Shown: piece by piece, positions 8,729 to 17,631 of the stretch
Numbering within the stretch: the stretch's first letter is position 1
Layout of the letters: every line of letters begins with the position of its first letter
Source: Gammaproteobacteria bacterium
GTDB taxonomy: Bacteria > Pseudomonadota > Gammaproteobacteria > Burkholderiales > Rhodocyclaceae
Assembly (NCBI GenBank): GCA_018828385.1
Contig: JAHJVE010000023.1
Span: forward strand, 186,001-250,000
Direction: 5' to 3'
Length of the DNA stretch: 64,000 nt
Notes under the pieces: model-generated
Database searches by the model: none
Told to the model about the DNA's origin: nothing
What the model saw: only the letters and a program-made list of their open reading frames with translations
Position numbers and translations under genes: made by a program

Positions 8729-9527
8729 ATTTCTGAACCAGCTTGAATTCAATCCGCCGATTTCTCGCCCGCCCTTCGACAGTATCGTTCGACGCCACCG
8801 GCTGGTCCGGGCCGACCCCCGAGGCGCTGAGGGTTTCGGCAGGAATCCCCTTGCTCGCGAGGTAGGTCCGCACCGTATTGGCGCGCGCCAGGCTAAGCGC
8901 GATATTCCCCGGGCGGCCACCTTGACTGTCGGTGTGCCCGACAAGCATGACTTTCGGCGTGCCAATTTGCCTGATGGCGCCATACATCTCGTCAAGGACC
9001 GCCTTGCCGAGCGGGGTCAGATTGGCCGAGCCGCTTTCGAATTCGACAACCCGATTCGCCAAGGTTTTGTCCAGTACGTGCTGTGCCTCGCCCGAAGGGG
9101 CCACCAGAGCGTTATCGATCGAATACGTCGGGTTCAGGGAGGTCGCCATTTGACTGACCACCTGCTGCCGCAGTGCCTCATTGGCGACATTTCCCTTCAC
9201 GGCGATATGCGTCCCGTTTACCTGCATTTGCCCCTTATGGACCTGCTTGAGGTTGTCGGTAAGTATCTTGGTCATGTTCTCCGTCCAGTTCGGTGGCGGA
9301 ACGACCCCACCGACCTCCAGCTTGTCGACGACGTTGGCCGCACCGTAGACGCTGCGGAGCCGCTCAAGAATCGCCACCTTGGAAGCCTCGTCGGGAACGG
9401 TGCCGGACACGGTGACCCGCTCCCCTTGCTCGCCCGTTTTTTCCTGAGCCAGCACAGAACCAGCCCCCAAACCCAGCTGCAAAGCCGAGCACATTGCCAA
9501 AATCAGTATGCGGATCGTCATGTTCAT
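8727..9527 (-). CDS. T6SS-linked OmpA-family peptidoglycan-binding protein with N-terminal BON-like region
   Basis: A 266-residue exported protein. The signal peptide ends near SVLAQE (about residue 28). A BON-like region (about 38-150, with VTVSGTVPDEASK and IAVKGNVANEA) is followed by an OmpA C-terminal domain (about 165-266, with VMLVGHTDSQGG and RARNRRIEFKL) that would bind peptidoglycan. It overlaps tagF by ATGA. Such proteins can anchor the T6SS membrane complex to the wall when TssL lacks its own OmpA domain, but that role here is inferred. It lacks the membrane anchor of TagL. Confidence 0.78.
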   Translation of the reverse strand: MNMTIRILILAMCSALQLGLGAGSVLAQEKTGEQGERVTVSGTVPDEASKVAILERLRSVYGAANVVDKLEVGGVVPPPNWTENMTKILTDNLKQVHKGQMQVNGTHIAVKGNVANEALRQQVVSQMATSLNPTYSIDNALVAPSGEAQHVLDKTLANRVVEFESGSANLTPLGKAVLDEMYGAIRQIGTPKVMLVGHTDSQGGRPGNIALSLARANTVRTYLASKGIPAETLSASGVGPDQPVASNDTVEGRARNRRIEFKLVQK

Positions 9528-10507
9528 TCGCCGAGGAAAACTTCGCGGAAAGTATTGATCGCCTGTTCAAGCGAAATTCCGGGTTGCGCCAGGTAAGACG
9601 ATAGCTTGGCCACCCCGTAATCGCTGGCCAGTTCAGCCTGATCCTCTATCCATTCCGGATCGACCAAGACAATAAGACGTTCGCTCATCGATTCAGGCAA
9701 AACACTGGCAATCAGGGTTTGCGGAGACGACCCGTTGAAGCCGACAATCATTCTTGGATTTTCTGCACGGTGCTCAAAAATCGCCTGCAATTCGACATTC
9801 GTCCGCCGCAAGAAAGCGGTTATCAGATACAACCATAAGCCGGCGACCAGGTTCCGGTTGCGCTCGTCGACAGGCAGCGGCAAGACAATTTCCTTGTCGA
9901 TGGAAACGCTGGCCTGCCCGAGAACCGGGCGCATCAAAAGGCCAATGGCCAGAATAATCCGTCGCACCGCATCGGGTTGGGCGTTTCCCAACAAGCCCTC
10001 AAGCGAACTCAAGGTGTTGCGTCGAACAAAGTTTCCTAAAGGATCAGTTTGCGTTGCCAGCTCAAAATCTTCAGCACAATGGACCGATTCAAACTCATTC
10101 AAGACGTCGTTGATCTCTGCGCCGACGATGGCTGCTTCGGACAAACGCGCCAATGAACCAAACGATTGAGCAAGCCCGACTGGGGCACACCGAAACATCA
10201 GCGCGTCATCGCGTTCAACCGTTGCTGCTGCGATAAATGGAAAACGACGTCCGGACGAGTCGACGCTGGGGCGCAGATGCCCGACGACCGACAGGCGACT
10301 GCGCGCCCCGAGAAAGGCAAAATCAACCGGTGCCGCAGCATCGTAGGCGGTTTTCCATCGAGGATCATCAGACAGACGCTCCATGCCTTGGGAAACCCAA
10401 CGATCAAGCACACTGATCAACTGGTGCTGTCCAGCCCCCTTAACGAAATCACCGCGGGAAGGAACCTTGCCAAAGCAGGTTGCGGCAGAAGGAAGGCCTG
10501 TGCTCAT
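9524..10507 (-). CDS. tagF: T6SS-associated protein TagF
   Basis: A 327-residue protein with the TagF N-terminal signature CFGKVPSRGDFVKG (residues 11-24). In other bacteria TagF is a post-translational repressor of T6SS firing, sometimes fused to a PppA phosphatase; no phosphatase domain is present here. It overlaps tssM at its 5' end and the OmpA-like gene at its 3' end, each by ATGA, so all three are probably translationally coupled. Confidence 0.88.
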   Translation of the reverse strand: MSTGLPSAATCFGKVPSRGDFVKGAGQHQLISVLDRWVSQGMERLSDDPRWKTAYDAAAPVDFAFLGARSRLSVVGHLRPSVDSSGRRFPFIAAATVERDDALMFRCAPVGLAQSFGSLARLSEAAIVGAEINDVLNEFESVHCAEDFELATQTDPLGNFVRRNTLSSLEGLLGNAQPDAVRRIILAIGLLMRPVLGQASVSIDKEIVLPLPVDERNRNLVAGLWLYLITAFLRRTNVELQAIFEHRAENPRMIVGFNGSSPQTLIASVLPESMSERLIVLVDPEWIEDQAELASDYGVAKLSSYLAQPGISLEQAINTFREVFLGE

Positions 10508-13500
10508 TGCACACCTCCTGCCAACTTGTCAGTGCCGCTTTCGGACGCCGCGGCTGACGCATCGGCGGTTGTAGCGGCCAGATGCCGGCTGGCACTGTCA
10601 GCCACTACCGTAGCCGGCAGAACGATCCCGGCCAGGCCGCGACGACTGCTGCCGCTTTCACCTCCGCTGGCCTGAACCTGCGCACTGCTGACCACCTTCA
10701 GATCGACACCAACCTCGACCCCTTCGGCCGCCCATACCATATGGAACGACTCGTCGGCCTGGCGTGTCCGCTTGGCCGCATTGATCATTTTTTCCAGCCC
10801 GAAACGGCCGGGAATATTGACCACCTCGACGACTTTTCCCTCAAAGGTCGTCGCGACGATTTTTGCCCCCGGAGCGCTGCTCGGATTCGGCCAAACGAAG
10901 TTTGCCCATTGCGCGAGACCGTTGCGATAACTCAGCTTCTGTCCATCAATTTCAATGACGTAACCAGTCGTTCCTGGCGACGGTTGCGGCCGGACCATGA
11001 AGACCGTCTGAGCCTGACCGCCACCTGCACCAGTCGCCGCTCCGCCTGCGTCGTTGGCAGCCCCTCCTTCAAGCGGAGATACCCAGTTGGCAAAATCGTT
11101 TATGAATTCGGTTTGCAGGGTCAGGCCTAGATCACCCCACGTCCGTGGTGCAATGGTATTGCCACGACGTACCACCAGCGGGCCCATTGTTGTTTCCACG
11201 AACTTCGAAACCGCACCCTCCGGACCGAACATTTGGGCGATTTCGACTGGCGATGCTTCGATATTCGATTTGCCGGCAAAAGGATATTTGATAGCCAGCT
11301 TACGGTTGAACGGTTCATATACCTGAGCGACCCAGGTTTTGTTCAGTTCAGCGGAAGCTGGCTTGATCACTGAGGCATATGACTGCAACAGCGGACGCAC
11401 CAGCAGCGGACGAAGAACGGCACGCTGCTTGTCAGGCAAGCCGGTCAACATCTGTTCGTCGACAAAGCGCAAGGTTTCCGCCATTTCAGAGTTGCTACCA
11501 TCCAGCGTCTCACGCATTAATTTGAGCGCACCGGGGCCGGGATCTCCCTGGTTTTTCAACTGGTTCAGACGCGTGCGCAATTTCGAAAGCTGCTTCAGGT
11601 ACGTATCGACCAGGGGTTCGCCCTTGTCGCGCGGAATGACCAGGCGACCAAACCCGGCAAATTCCTTGCCGATAGGCCCCATCGGAATTTCCGCCTGTTT
11701 GGCCGAAACATTGACATCAAGCTGCACCCGGCTCGGCGACATCTGCAACACCGACCGCTTGAACCACTCGACAAAACCCTTTTGCGCGCGCGCCATGCGG
11801 AGATTGGCCATGGCCGGGTTATCCCAGGCTGTCTGGTCGAAGGTCACCTTGATCAAGGTACCCACCGGCGACATCTGGGGATCGCCCAATCGATCCATCG
11901 CCGCTACAGCTTCAGGGAATGTCTCGAAAGTGGTGATGCCGATACCTTGAACAAACTGTTTCCATTCCTCGGCATAGTCGCGCTTGTACATGGCGACGAG
12001 CGACTTCTGGATCTGCTCGGGACTTCCCTCGAGGGTCAGATCATCCTTTGTCGACGTCTTCAGAACCCAATCGGCATTACTCTGTTCATTGGTTGCCGCA
12101 TCCTTGATGGCATTTTGTACGTACTCACGCCAAGCCTCGACGGTAAAAGCGCCGGACACCACATGACTGCCAGCGACCAGTTGCGAATTTTCCGGGCCGA
12201 CGATATTGGCGACGGTCAGCGGCGCAAAGCGGGTTGAAGCCCTCGCCTTTATTTCTGCATACACACGTTCGGCGGCCGGCATGCCGCGGACAACCTGACG
12301 CAGTCGGTCACGAACTTCATCGACCAATACAACGTTGTTCGCAATGGTTGGCCACTCAGGGTCATTGGCGTGCTCGAGATGGAATGTCAAAATCTGTCCC
12401 GCGAGACGGATCATCTGCTCGCGCGGCATGGTTCCCCGGTTCGACTCCAGCCATGATCGCCAGAAACGTGCGATCTGGTCCGAGAGGTGACCGACGTCGA
12501 TATGATCGTGGCTGGATAGCATGAGATAGGTTTTCAAGGCGTTATAGCCATCCTCGACATCCAAAGGCGATGCTGCCTTGTATTGACTACCAGTCTGTTT
12601 TGCCTCTTGCTTGCTTTCGCCTTTTGCCTTCAAGCGATCACCTTGCGCATTCACGTCGTACAGGAAAGCCTCAAGGTTGTCTTTGACGGGAACCAGCATG
12701 ACGTTGCCAACCCCCGCGAAATACTCTCGACGCAATACTTCGGCCATGCGCCCGCCCTGATACAAACCGAGGCCAATCGAAACCTGGTGGTCCTCGTTGA
12801 ATTTCTCCAGTTGCGCCAGCCTGTCCTGGATAATTTCCAGCGCCTCCAGGCGTGATTGCAGATCGATACGCCCCTCCTGAATCCTGACCGCCTTGGCGAC
12901 ATCCTGCTCGACATTGGCGAGCAGGCTAAGGTTGTTGAAATACGACCAACTCCAGCCGCCCAGGCCGAGGCCAAGAAGACACAACGTCCCGAGTACGGCA
13001 AATTGGCGAATACGTGCTTTGTGCTTGGTGGTGTGCTGCCGGACCAGATTCCGGTCCGGGAAAATCACCTTCGAAAAGAGCTCCTTGAGAAAATAGCCGT
13101 GACTCAAGGTTGCGTGAACCTGACCGTTTCCGCCGCCCTGTAGCGCAAATTTGCGCAAGATACGGTCATTGGCAACCGGGGTAACTTCGTTGGTCTGAAT
13201 TGCCGAGGTGACGTAAAAGCCCCGAAAAACCGGTTTGAACTGGAATGGATTGTCCTCGAACAGCGTCGCCACAAACGCCCGCAGCGCAGGCTTGATAGCC
13301 GCAAACTCCGAGGGGAACGTTAATAGCCCCGGCGGCGTGTTCTCACCTTGCTGACGAGAAATCTGAGCCACACTGAGGGCACGCAGGCCATCGTACATTT
13401 CGTCAAAATGCTGGTCGAACAGGGCGATCAGATCATTTCCACCAGCCCGCTCGTAGGGGATCGTTGCCCCCCAGACCCGATCACGCTCGTTCCAGTCCAG

Positions 13501-14316
13501 ATCGACAAAAAATTCGTGAAACCCGGGAATGAGGTCCACCTTGGTGAACAACACATATACCGGAGCAAAGACCTCCAGTTTCTCAGTCAACTCCTGGACC
13601 CTTTGCCGCAAGCTTTTCGCAAGGCTGATGGCAAACCCTGGCGCATTACCGATCAATTCGCCAATGCTTACTGTAACGATGATGCCGTTAATAGGGGCTC
13701 GTGGGCGGTGTTTCTTGAGCAGCTTTAGAAAACCAAGCCATTCCTCGCGATCCTCTTCGTGAATCGAATAACGCCCGGCGGTATCGAGAAGAATGCCTTC
13801 AGTCGTAAAAAACCAATCGCAGTTTCTTGTCCCCCCAATCCCTTTGATAATCGCGTTGCCACCATCATCGAACGGGAACTTGAGACCGGAATTGACGATG
13901 GCAGTACTCTTGCCGGCCGCCGGATTGCCGATGGTCATGTACCACGGCAATTCGTACAGCGCCTCCGCTCCAGACATCTGACCAAGCTTTGATGTCTTTA
14001 TGGTTTTGACGGCATCCAGCATGCGCTGGCGCAAAGCCAGAATCTCCGCGGACGCATCAGGAGCAGCCTTCTTGAGCGCTTTTTCTCCCTGCTGTTCAAG
14101 CATGGATCCGATATCCTCACCCGCTTTTCGTGCTTTCCGTTTCCGATACAGCCAAACGCTCAACCAGACCGTAACAACTACTCCGCTGGCAATCGCCGCC
14201 CAAACCAGAGCAATTTTTAGCGTATTCGCCCCGAGAAAAAAGAATGCAGCAATCGCAGCAATACCAATAAATGAGAGGAAACGCGAGTCGGTAAGGTAGT
14301 TTCGAAATTGGAACAT
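10504..14316 (-). CDS. tssM: T6SS membrane complex protein TssM (IcmF)
   Basis: A 1270-residue inner-membrane protein. Two hydrophobic segments lie at about residues 13-31 and 34-56, and a third near 440 (VLGTLCLLGLGLGGWSW). A cytoplasmic NTPase-like domain between them has Walker A GNPAAGKST (130-138) after the IcmF signature YELPWYMTIG. The long C-terminal periplasmic part would contact TssJ. Length matches full TssM. It starts 16 bp after the thiolase-like gene and overlaps tagF. TssJ and TssL, its usual partners, are not in the window. Confidence 0.95.
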   Translation of the reverse strand: MFQFRNYLTDSRFLSFIGIAAIAAFFFLGANTLKIALVWAAIASGVVVTVWLSVWLYRKRKARKAGEDIGSMLEQQGEKALKKAAPDASAEILALRQRMLDAVKTIKTSKLGQMSGAEALYELPWYMTIGNPAAGKSTAIVNSGLKFPFDDGGNAIIKGIGGTRNCDWFFTTEGILLDTAGRYSIHEEDREEWLGFLKLLKKHRPRAPINGIIVTVSIGELIGNAPGFAISLAKSLRQRVQELTEKLEVFAPVYVLFTKVDLIPGFHEFFVDLDWNERDRVWGATIPYERAGGNDLIALFDQHFDEMYDGLRALSVAQISRQQGENTPPGLLTFPSEFAAIKPALRAFVATLFEDNPFQFKPVFRGFYVTSAIQTNEVTPVANDRILRKFALQGGGNGQVHATLSHGYFLKELFSKVIFPDRNLVRQHTTKHKARIRQFAVLGTLCLLGLGLGGWSWSYFNNLSLLANVEQDVAKAVRIQEGRIDLQSRLEALEIIQDRLAQLEKFNEDHQVSIGLGLYQGGRMAEVLRREYFAGVGNVMLVPVKDNLEAFLYDVNAQGDRLKAKGESKQEAKQTGSQYKAASPLDVEDGYNALKTYLMLSSHDHIDVGHLSDQIARFWRSWLESNRGTMPREQMIRLAGQILTFHLEHANDPEWPTIANNVVLVDEVRDRLRQVVRGMPAAERVYAEIKARASTRFAPLTVANIVGPENSQLVAGSHVVSGAFTVEAWREYVQNAIKDAATNEQSNADWVLKTSTKDDLTLEGSPEQIQKSLVAMYKRDYAEEWKQFVQGIGITTFETFPEAVAAMDRLGDPQMSPVGTLIKVTFDQTAWDNPAMANLRMARAQKGFVEWFKRSVLQMSPSRVQLDVNVSAKQAEIPMGPIGKEFAGFGRLVIPRDKGEPLVDTYLKQLSKLRTRLNQLKNQGDPGPGALKLMRETLDGSNSEMAETLRFVDEQMLTGLPDKQRAVLRPLLVRPLLQSYASVIKPASAELNKTWVAQVYEPFNRKLAIKYPFAGKSNIEASPVEIAQMFGPEGAVSKFVETTMGPLVVRRGNTIAPRTWGDLGLTLQTEFINDFANWVSPLEGGAANDAGGAATGAGGGQAQTVFMVRPQPSPGTTGYVIEIDGQKLSYRNGLAQWANFVWPNPSSAPGAKIVATTFEGKVVEVVNIPGRFGLEKMINAAKRTRQADESFHMVWAAEGVEVGVDLKVVSSAQVQASGGESGSSRRGLAGIVLPATVVADSASRHLAATTADASAAASESGTDKLAGGVQ

Positions 14317-14332
14317 TGGCTATTGTTTCTGA

Positions 14333-15757
14333 TCAGGTATTGGCGGAATCGAATGTGGGTTTTTGCGCTAAAGGCGGAGATACCAGCAAAACGGCGCGTT
14401 CACTCGTGTGCTGGTTACTGATTAACAAGACATGAGCGTCCTCGGCCAGTGCTTTTGTATGGGCACAGGCGAGAGCAACCAATCCACTGATCGGCGACAG
14501 CGCCCCGCAGGATGCACCGACGGTGGAGCAGTCTTCAATAGGATCCAGATGAGCAAATGCAGAGCCAAGGCCATCCAGAATTTCTGTCAGGTGGTCAGCG
14601 CGGTGGTCTGCATCCGCGACAATCGCATTGATTGCCGAATGTTCAACGCCAGTGACATCCAGCAAACCGGATATCAGTTGCTCAACGGTTTTTCCCCGGA
14701 TGCGTCCGCCGCCTCCTAAAGGCTTGTCTCGCACGCCCAGCGCCACCCGACTGACAACGGTCGCTTGCCCAAGCTCGTCACCGTCCAGCATCGCCTCATG
14801 CCCCAGCAGCAACGCGACCGCTCCCTCGCCAGGAATAGACTGGTGCTGGCGTTTGGCAGAAAAAAGGGTACCGTTTGCATCAAGCATTTCAACGACGTTT
14901 GCGTCGATCGACGACATCATTCCCAAGACGAGGGCCATGACTTGCCTGGCAGAATCGCGGTTGGCATCCAGAACAATTTCATCCAGTTGCCTTAATGCCA
15001 TGGCCTCGTGGTTAACCGGCACAATCTTGATCGACAAACACGAGTCCGACAAATCCGACCAATAGCGCATTTTCAACCATGCTTTTAGAACTGCAGCATC
15101 CAGGCCGTTCCAGTTGTTTGGGATGAGCAATAACACATTGAGCACGGGCTGTTTTTCCGGCTGATTCAAATAGCTGGAGAGCACATCACCAGCTTGATCA
15201 ACAACACTCGCAAGCAGGGCGATAGCCCGTTTTATATCGTCCCGAGCCTCCAAGAACCCAATGACCCGCTTCTCACCGTCGAACTCTTCGACAATCATGC
15301 TGTGATCAAGATCTTTGACCTCAGCAAGAAAAACCGGAAACCCGTCGCTGTCTGTAAAAGATGGGTTCGGAGAGGGACGCACACCATCTTTAATTGCCGC
15401 GAAAATGGACTCGCTGTCGCTACCCGCGGCAGTTACAACAAAAGCGTTGAGCAAACGAATCGAAAACAACCGCTCGGCTGCTGAAGTTTTTGCTGCAGCA
15501 ATAGTCAGGGGGTCCAGATCGGCAAGCGGTGTATCTTTTGGCACTTCGGCAGCAGGCGGCGCTTTCACGTGTTCGATGAATCCTTTGAGAAGAAAATACC
15601 CACCGACTATCGCCAATGGCAAAGCACCTAGGTATAGAGCCAAGTCGAGACGACTTGGCTCGTAGTCGTTGGATTGCCACCAGCCGAGCACCAATGCCCA
15701 GAGGAGAGCAACCGCAACCAGACTCCCGCCAACTATCTTGAATAAGCTAGGCCACAT
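14333..15757 (-). CDS. T6SS-locus membrane protein with thiolase-like C-terminal region, function unknown
   Basis: A 474-residue protein with two N-terminal membrane helices (about 8-26 and 39-58). The large C-terminal part, by pattern, resembles a degenerate thiolase/ketosynthase fold: AVALLLGHEAML, then SAINAIVADADHRAD, then TVGASCGALSPISGLVALACA. The canonical catalytic Cys context (ACSS/ACTS) is not evident, so an enzymatic role is doubtful. It lies between PAAR and tssM with gaps of 17 and 16 bp, so it is surely co-expressed with the T6SS. The fold assignment is by eye and is the weakest part of this call. Confidence 0.5.
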   Translation of the reverse strand: MWPSLFKIVGGSLVAVALLWALVLGWWQSNDYEPSRLDLALYLGALPLAIVGGYFLLKGFIEHVKAPPAAEVPKDTPLADLDPLTIAAAKTSAAERLFSIRLLNAFVVTAAGSDSESIFAAIKDGVRPSPNPSFTDSDGFPVFLAEVKDLDHSMIVEEFDGEKRVIGFLEARDDIKRAIALLASVVDQAGDVLSSYLNQPEKQPVLNVLLLIPNNWNGLDAAVLKAWLKMRYWSDLSDSCLSIKIVPVNHEAMALRQLDEIVLDANRDSARQVMALVLGMMSSIDANVVEMLDANGTLFSAKRQHQSIPGEGAVALLLGHEAMLDGDELGQATVVSRVALGVRDKPLGGGGRIRGKTVEQLISGLLDVTGVEHSAINAIVADADHRADHLTEILDGLGSAFAHLDPIEDCSTVGASCGALSPISGLVALACAHTKALAEDAHVLLISNQHTSERAVLLVSPPLAQKPTFDSANT

Positions 15758-15774
15758 CTTTGGATTTCAGTTAC

Positions 15775-16041
15775 CTAGTCTGTTGTTAATGACTGGCTAG
15801 CAATCAGGATTGCACCACAGGCGGTCTTGTCGCCGTGCCTCGCTGCCGGGCGGCCATCAATGATTGCTGTTGCATCGCCGGTAACAATCGTAGTGACGCT
15901 CCCATGACCTTTTTTCGGACAAGTAACCTGATCGCCAACCCGGGCAATTCCTTTGCCGCCGCAATCAGACGTTTCCGAGGCGGAGACAACGACTCCTCCA
16001 TGGTCTGTTTTATCGCCCAGCAAAATAAATGGCTTCGTCAT
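15775..16041 (-). CDS. PAAR-domain T6SS spike tip protein
   Basis: An 88-residue stand-alone PAAR protein, with typical repeats VGDQVTCPKKGHG, GDATAIIDGRPAARHGDKTACGA and a C-terminal strand. PAAR proteins form the sharp cone on the VgrG trimer. No effector domain is fused. It is the second gene of the minus-strand series starting with the TagX-like peptidase. Confidence 0.93.
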   Translation of the reverse strand: MTKPFILLGDKTDHGGVVVSASETSDCGGKGIARVGDQVTCPKKGHGSVTTIVTGDATAIIDGRPAARHGDKTACGAILIASQSLTTD

Positions 16042-16079
16042 TTCCCACCCTGATACCCAAAATATTCACTATTGATGAC

Positions 16080-16967
16080 CTAACGCGCACGTGCCAATAC
16101 GCCAGGTTTTCTCAGTTCGACATGTCCCAAATCGAGCATCTTCCAACGCCCCCCCCAAACGAAACCAACCTGTTCGGCGACTTCTCCGTACAGTTGATAA
16201 CCACGCTTAGCCCATGGATCACGCTCTGAAATCACCACTTGACCGTTGCGCAAAAATGCCGAATCTGCGGCCAATCCATGCTGGTGATAACTCAAATTGC
16301 CAGCGGCTTGAGTTACATGCCCTCCTTGTGCGAACAACTCGTTCTGACGCTCCGGGCTGCGATAACCTTCGATCAACACCATCTCGTAACCGTGGCGTTC
16401 CTTCATCAACTTGAAAACCACCAACAGGCGTTGCACAAAATCCGGTTGCAGCAAAGACCAATTGCGACTGGCATACACAGCATCCGGTCGGATCATTTCC
16501 ACTTCTTTTGTGGCAAAAATCTCCGGGGGTAACGGCAGAGGCGGAGCAATCTGTTCGCCGGTCAGCAATACTGCAATTTGTCGATCTTCTGAAACGCGAA
16601 TTTCGGAATATTCAAAAATTGCAGGCCGGTGGACGATAAATGCCATACCACTGGGCGCAAGAATAACGACAGATGCTCCAATCACCGCCATTGAATTTCG
16701 CTCAACGAATGATCTGGCAAGAACGTACTTTGTTGACGCGCTGTGTGCAGCTGAAGACATCCATCCTGAAACCAGAGAACTGCCGCCAACGATGCGGGTA
16801 ATGCCACCTAGAAGAAAGCTGACAACCCCGCCATAGAGTCGCCCCCGTAGCGCAGGAAAGGCCACCAGCGATATGGCAGCCACGATCAGCAAAAAATAGG
16901 CAAATACGGTAACAAAAACCACAGCAGATTCCCAAATACAGCAACGCACCCACGCAGTAGAAGGCAT
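16080..16967 (-). CDS. TagX-like membrane-anchored M15-family peptidoglycan endopeptidase
   Basis: A 295-residue protein with hydrophobic segments at about 14-39, 46-63 and 92-111, followed by a VanY/peptidase M15 domain. Zinc-ligand motifs are intact: S226-x-H228-x-x-G-x-A-x-D235 (SYHQHGLAAD) and D-x-G-H282 (LDLGHVEL). GYRSPERQNELF (201-212) is the usual preceding motif. Acinetobacter TagX is an endopeptidase of this kind needed to open the wall for T6SS assembly, and the genomic position supports the same role here. It is the first gene of the tssM series. Confidence 0.8.
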   Translation of the reverse strand: MPSTAWVRCCIWESAVVFVTVFAYFLLIVAAISLVAFPALRGRLYGGVVSFLLGGITRIVGGSSLVSGWMSSAAHSASTKYVLARSFVERNSMAVIGASVVILAPSGMAFIVHRPAIFEYSEIRVSEDRQIAVLLTGEQIAPPLPLPPEIFATKEVEMIRPDAVYASRNWSLLQPDFVQRLLVVFKLMKERHGYEMVLIEGYRSPERQNELFAQGGHVTQAAGNLSYHQHGLAADSAFLRNGQVVISERDPWAKRGYQLYGEVAEQVGFVWGGRWKMLDLGHVELRKPGVLARAR

Positions 16968-17027
16968 GGCAACGTAATATTCTAATACGATCTAATGTTT
17001 GAAATGGTGGATTTTTGATGTTGAACG

Positions 17028-17033
17028 TATAAT
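17028..17033 (+). promoter_or_regulatory. Candidate -10 box for the 17099 gene
   Basis: TATAAT lies 65 bp upstream of the ATG at 17099 in the AT-rich divergent gap between the T6SS series and this gene. No good -35 is seen at 17 bp spacing, so this is tentative. Confidence 0.35.
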
Positions 17034-17098
17034 TCTGCATGTAAAGTACACATGACTGCCAATTGCATATTCAATACGAAAATTTTGACGACACATCC

Positions 17099-17605
17099 AT
17101 GAGCATTCTGAGAGACCTCGACCCGAATTACGGAAAAACAAACGTTGGCGACCAACACGTGGCGAGTGGATGGAAGGCTGCAACATTGACATTAGGGGTT
17201 GCCAGCATCGCTTTTTTTGGCTGGACCGCCGCTCAGAATTTGGATGCAAAAATACCTGACGACATATCGGTGCCGTCAAAAATAGCTTCCAAACCAGGGA
17301 TAGAAACCCGTGTCGAGAGCGCGATTGCTCAAGCCGAGCCAAAAGGCGCGACAATAGACGAGTTGAAGGCCGCTACGCCGTCTCAGCTCGGCAGTACGCC
17401 GTTGCCAGAGCTATCATCGACGTCAATTCCCAGTGCCTCACACCAGAAAGACGGCAGCAAGGAAATGCGAAATGCAAAGGTTACTGTGGCGAAGCCCCAA
17501 AAAAGCCCCGCCCAGAAAAGCCGGAAAATCGAAAAGCCACAATCCAGAACAAACAAATCACTTGCCGACAGAGATGTCGCAATTATTCGCAGTCTGGTGA
17601 AATAG
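17099..17605 (+). CDS. Hypothetical single-pass membrane protein next to T6SS genes
   Basis: A 168-residue protein; I do not recognise the family. The ATG at 17099 (MSILRDLDPNYGK) is preferred over an upstream TTG at 17063. It has a short cytoplasmic N-terminus, one membrane helix at about 30-46 (TLGVASIAFFGWTAA), then a low-complexity Ser/Pro/Lys-rich stretch and a C-terminal motif ADRDVAIIRSLVK. The layout (tail, one helix, long flexible linker) suggests a periplasmic tether. It is divergent from the TagX-like gene, and convergent with guaA with a 26-bp gap. A link to the T6SS is by position only. Confidence 0.6.
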   Translation: MSILRDLDPNYGKTNVGDQHVASGWKAATLTLGVASIAFFGWTAAQNLDAKIPDDISVPSKIASKPGIETRVESAIAQAEPKGATIDELKAATPSQLGSTPLPELSSTSIPSASHQKDGSKEMRNAKVTVAKPQKSPAQKSRKIEKPQSRTNKSLADRDVAIIRSLVK

Positions 17606-17631
17606 TTTTCGAATATTGTGGCAGCTTTCGA

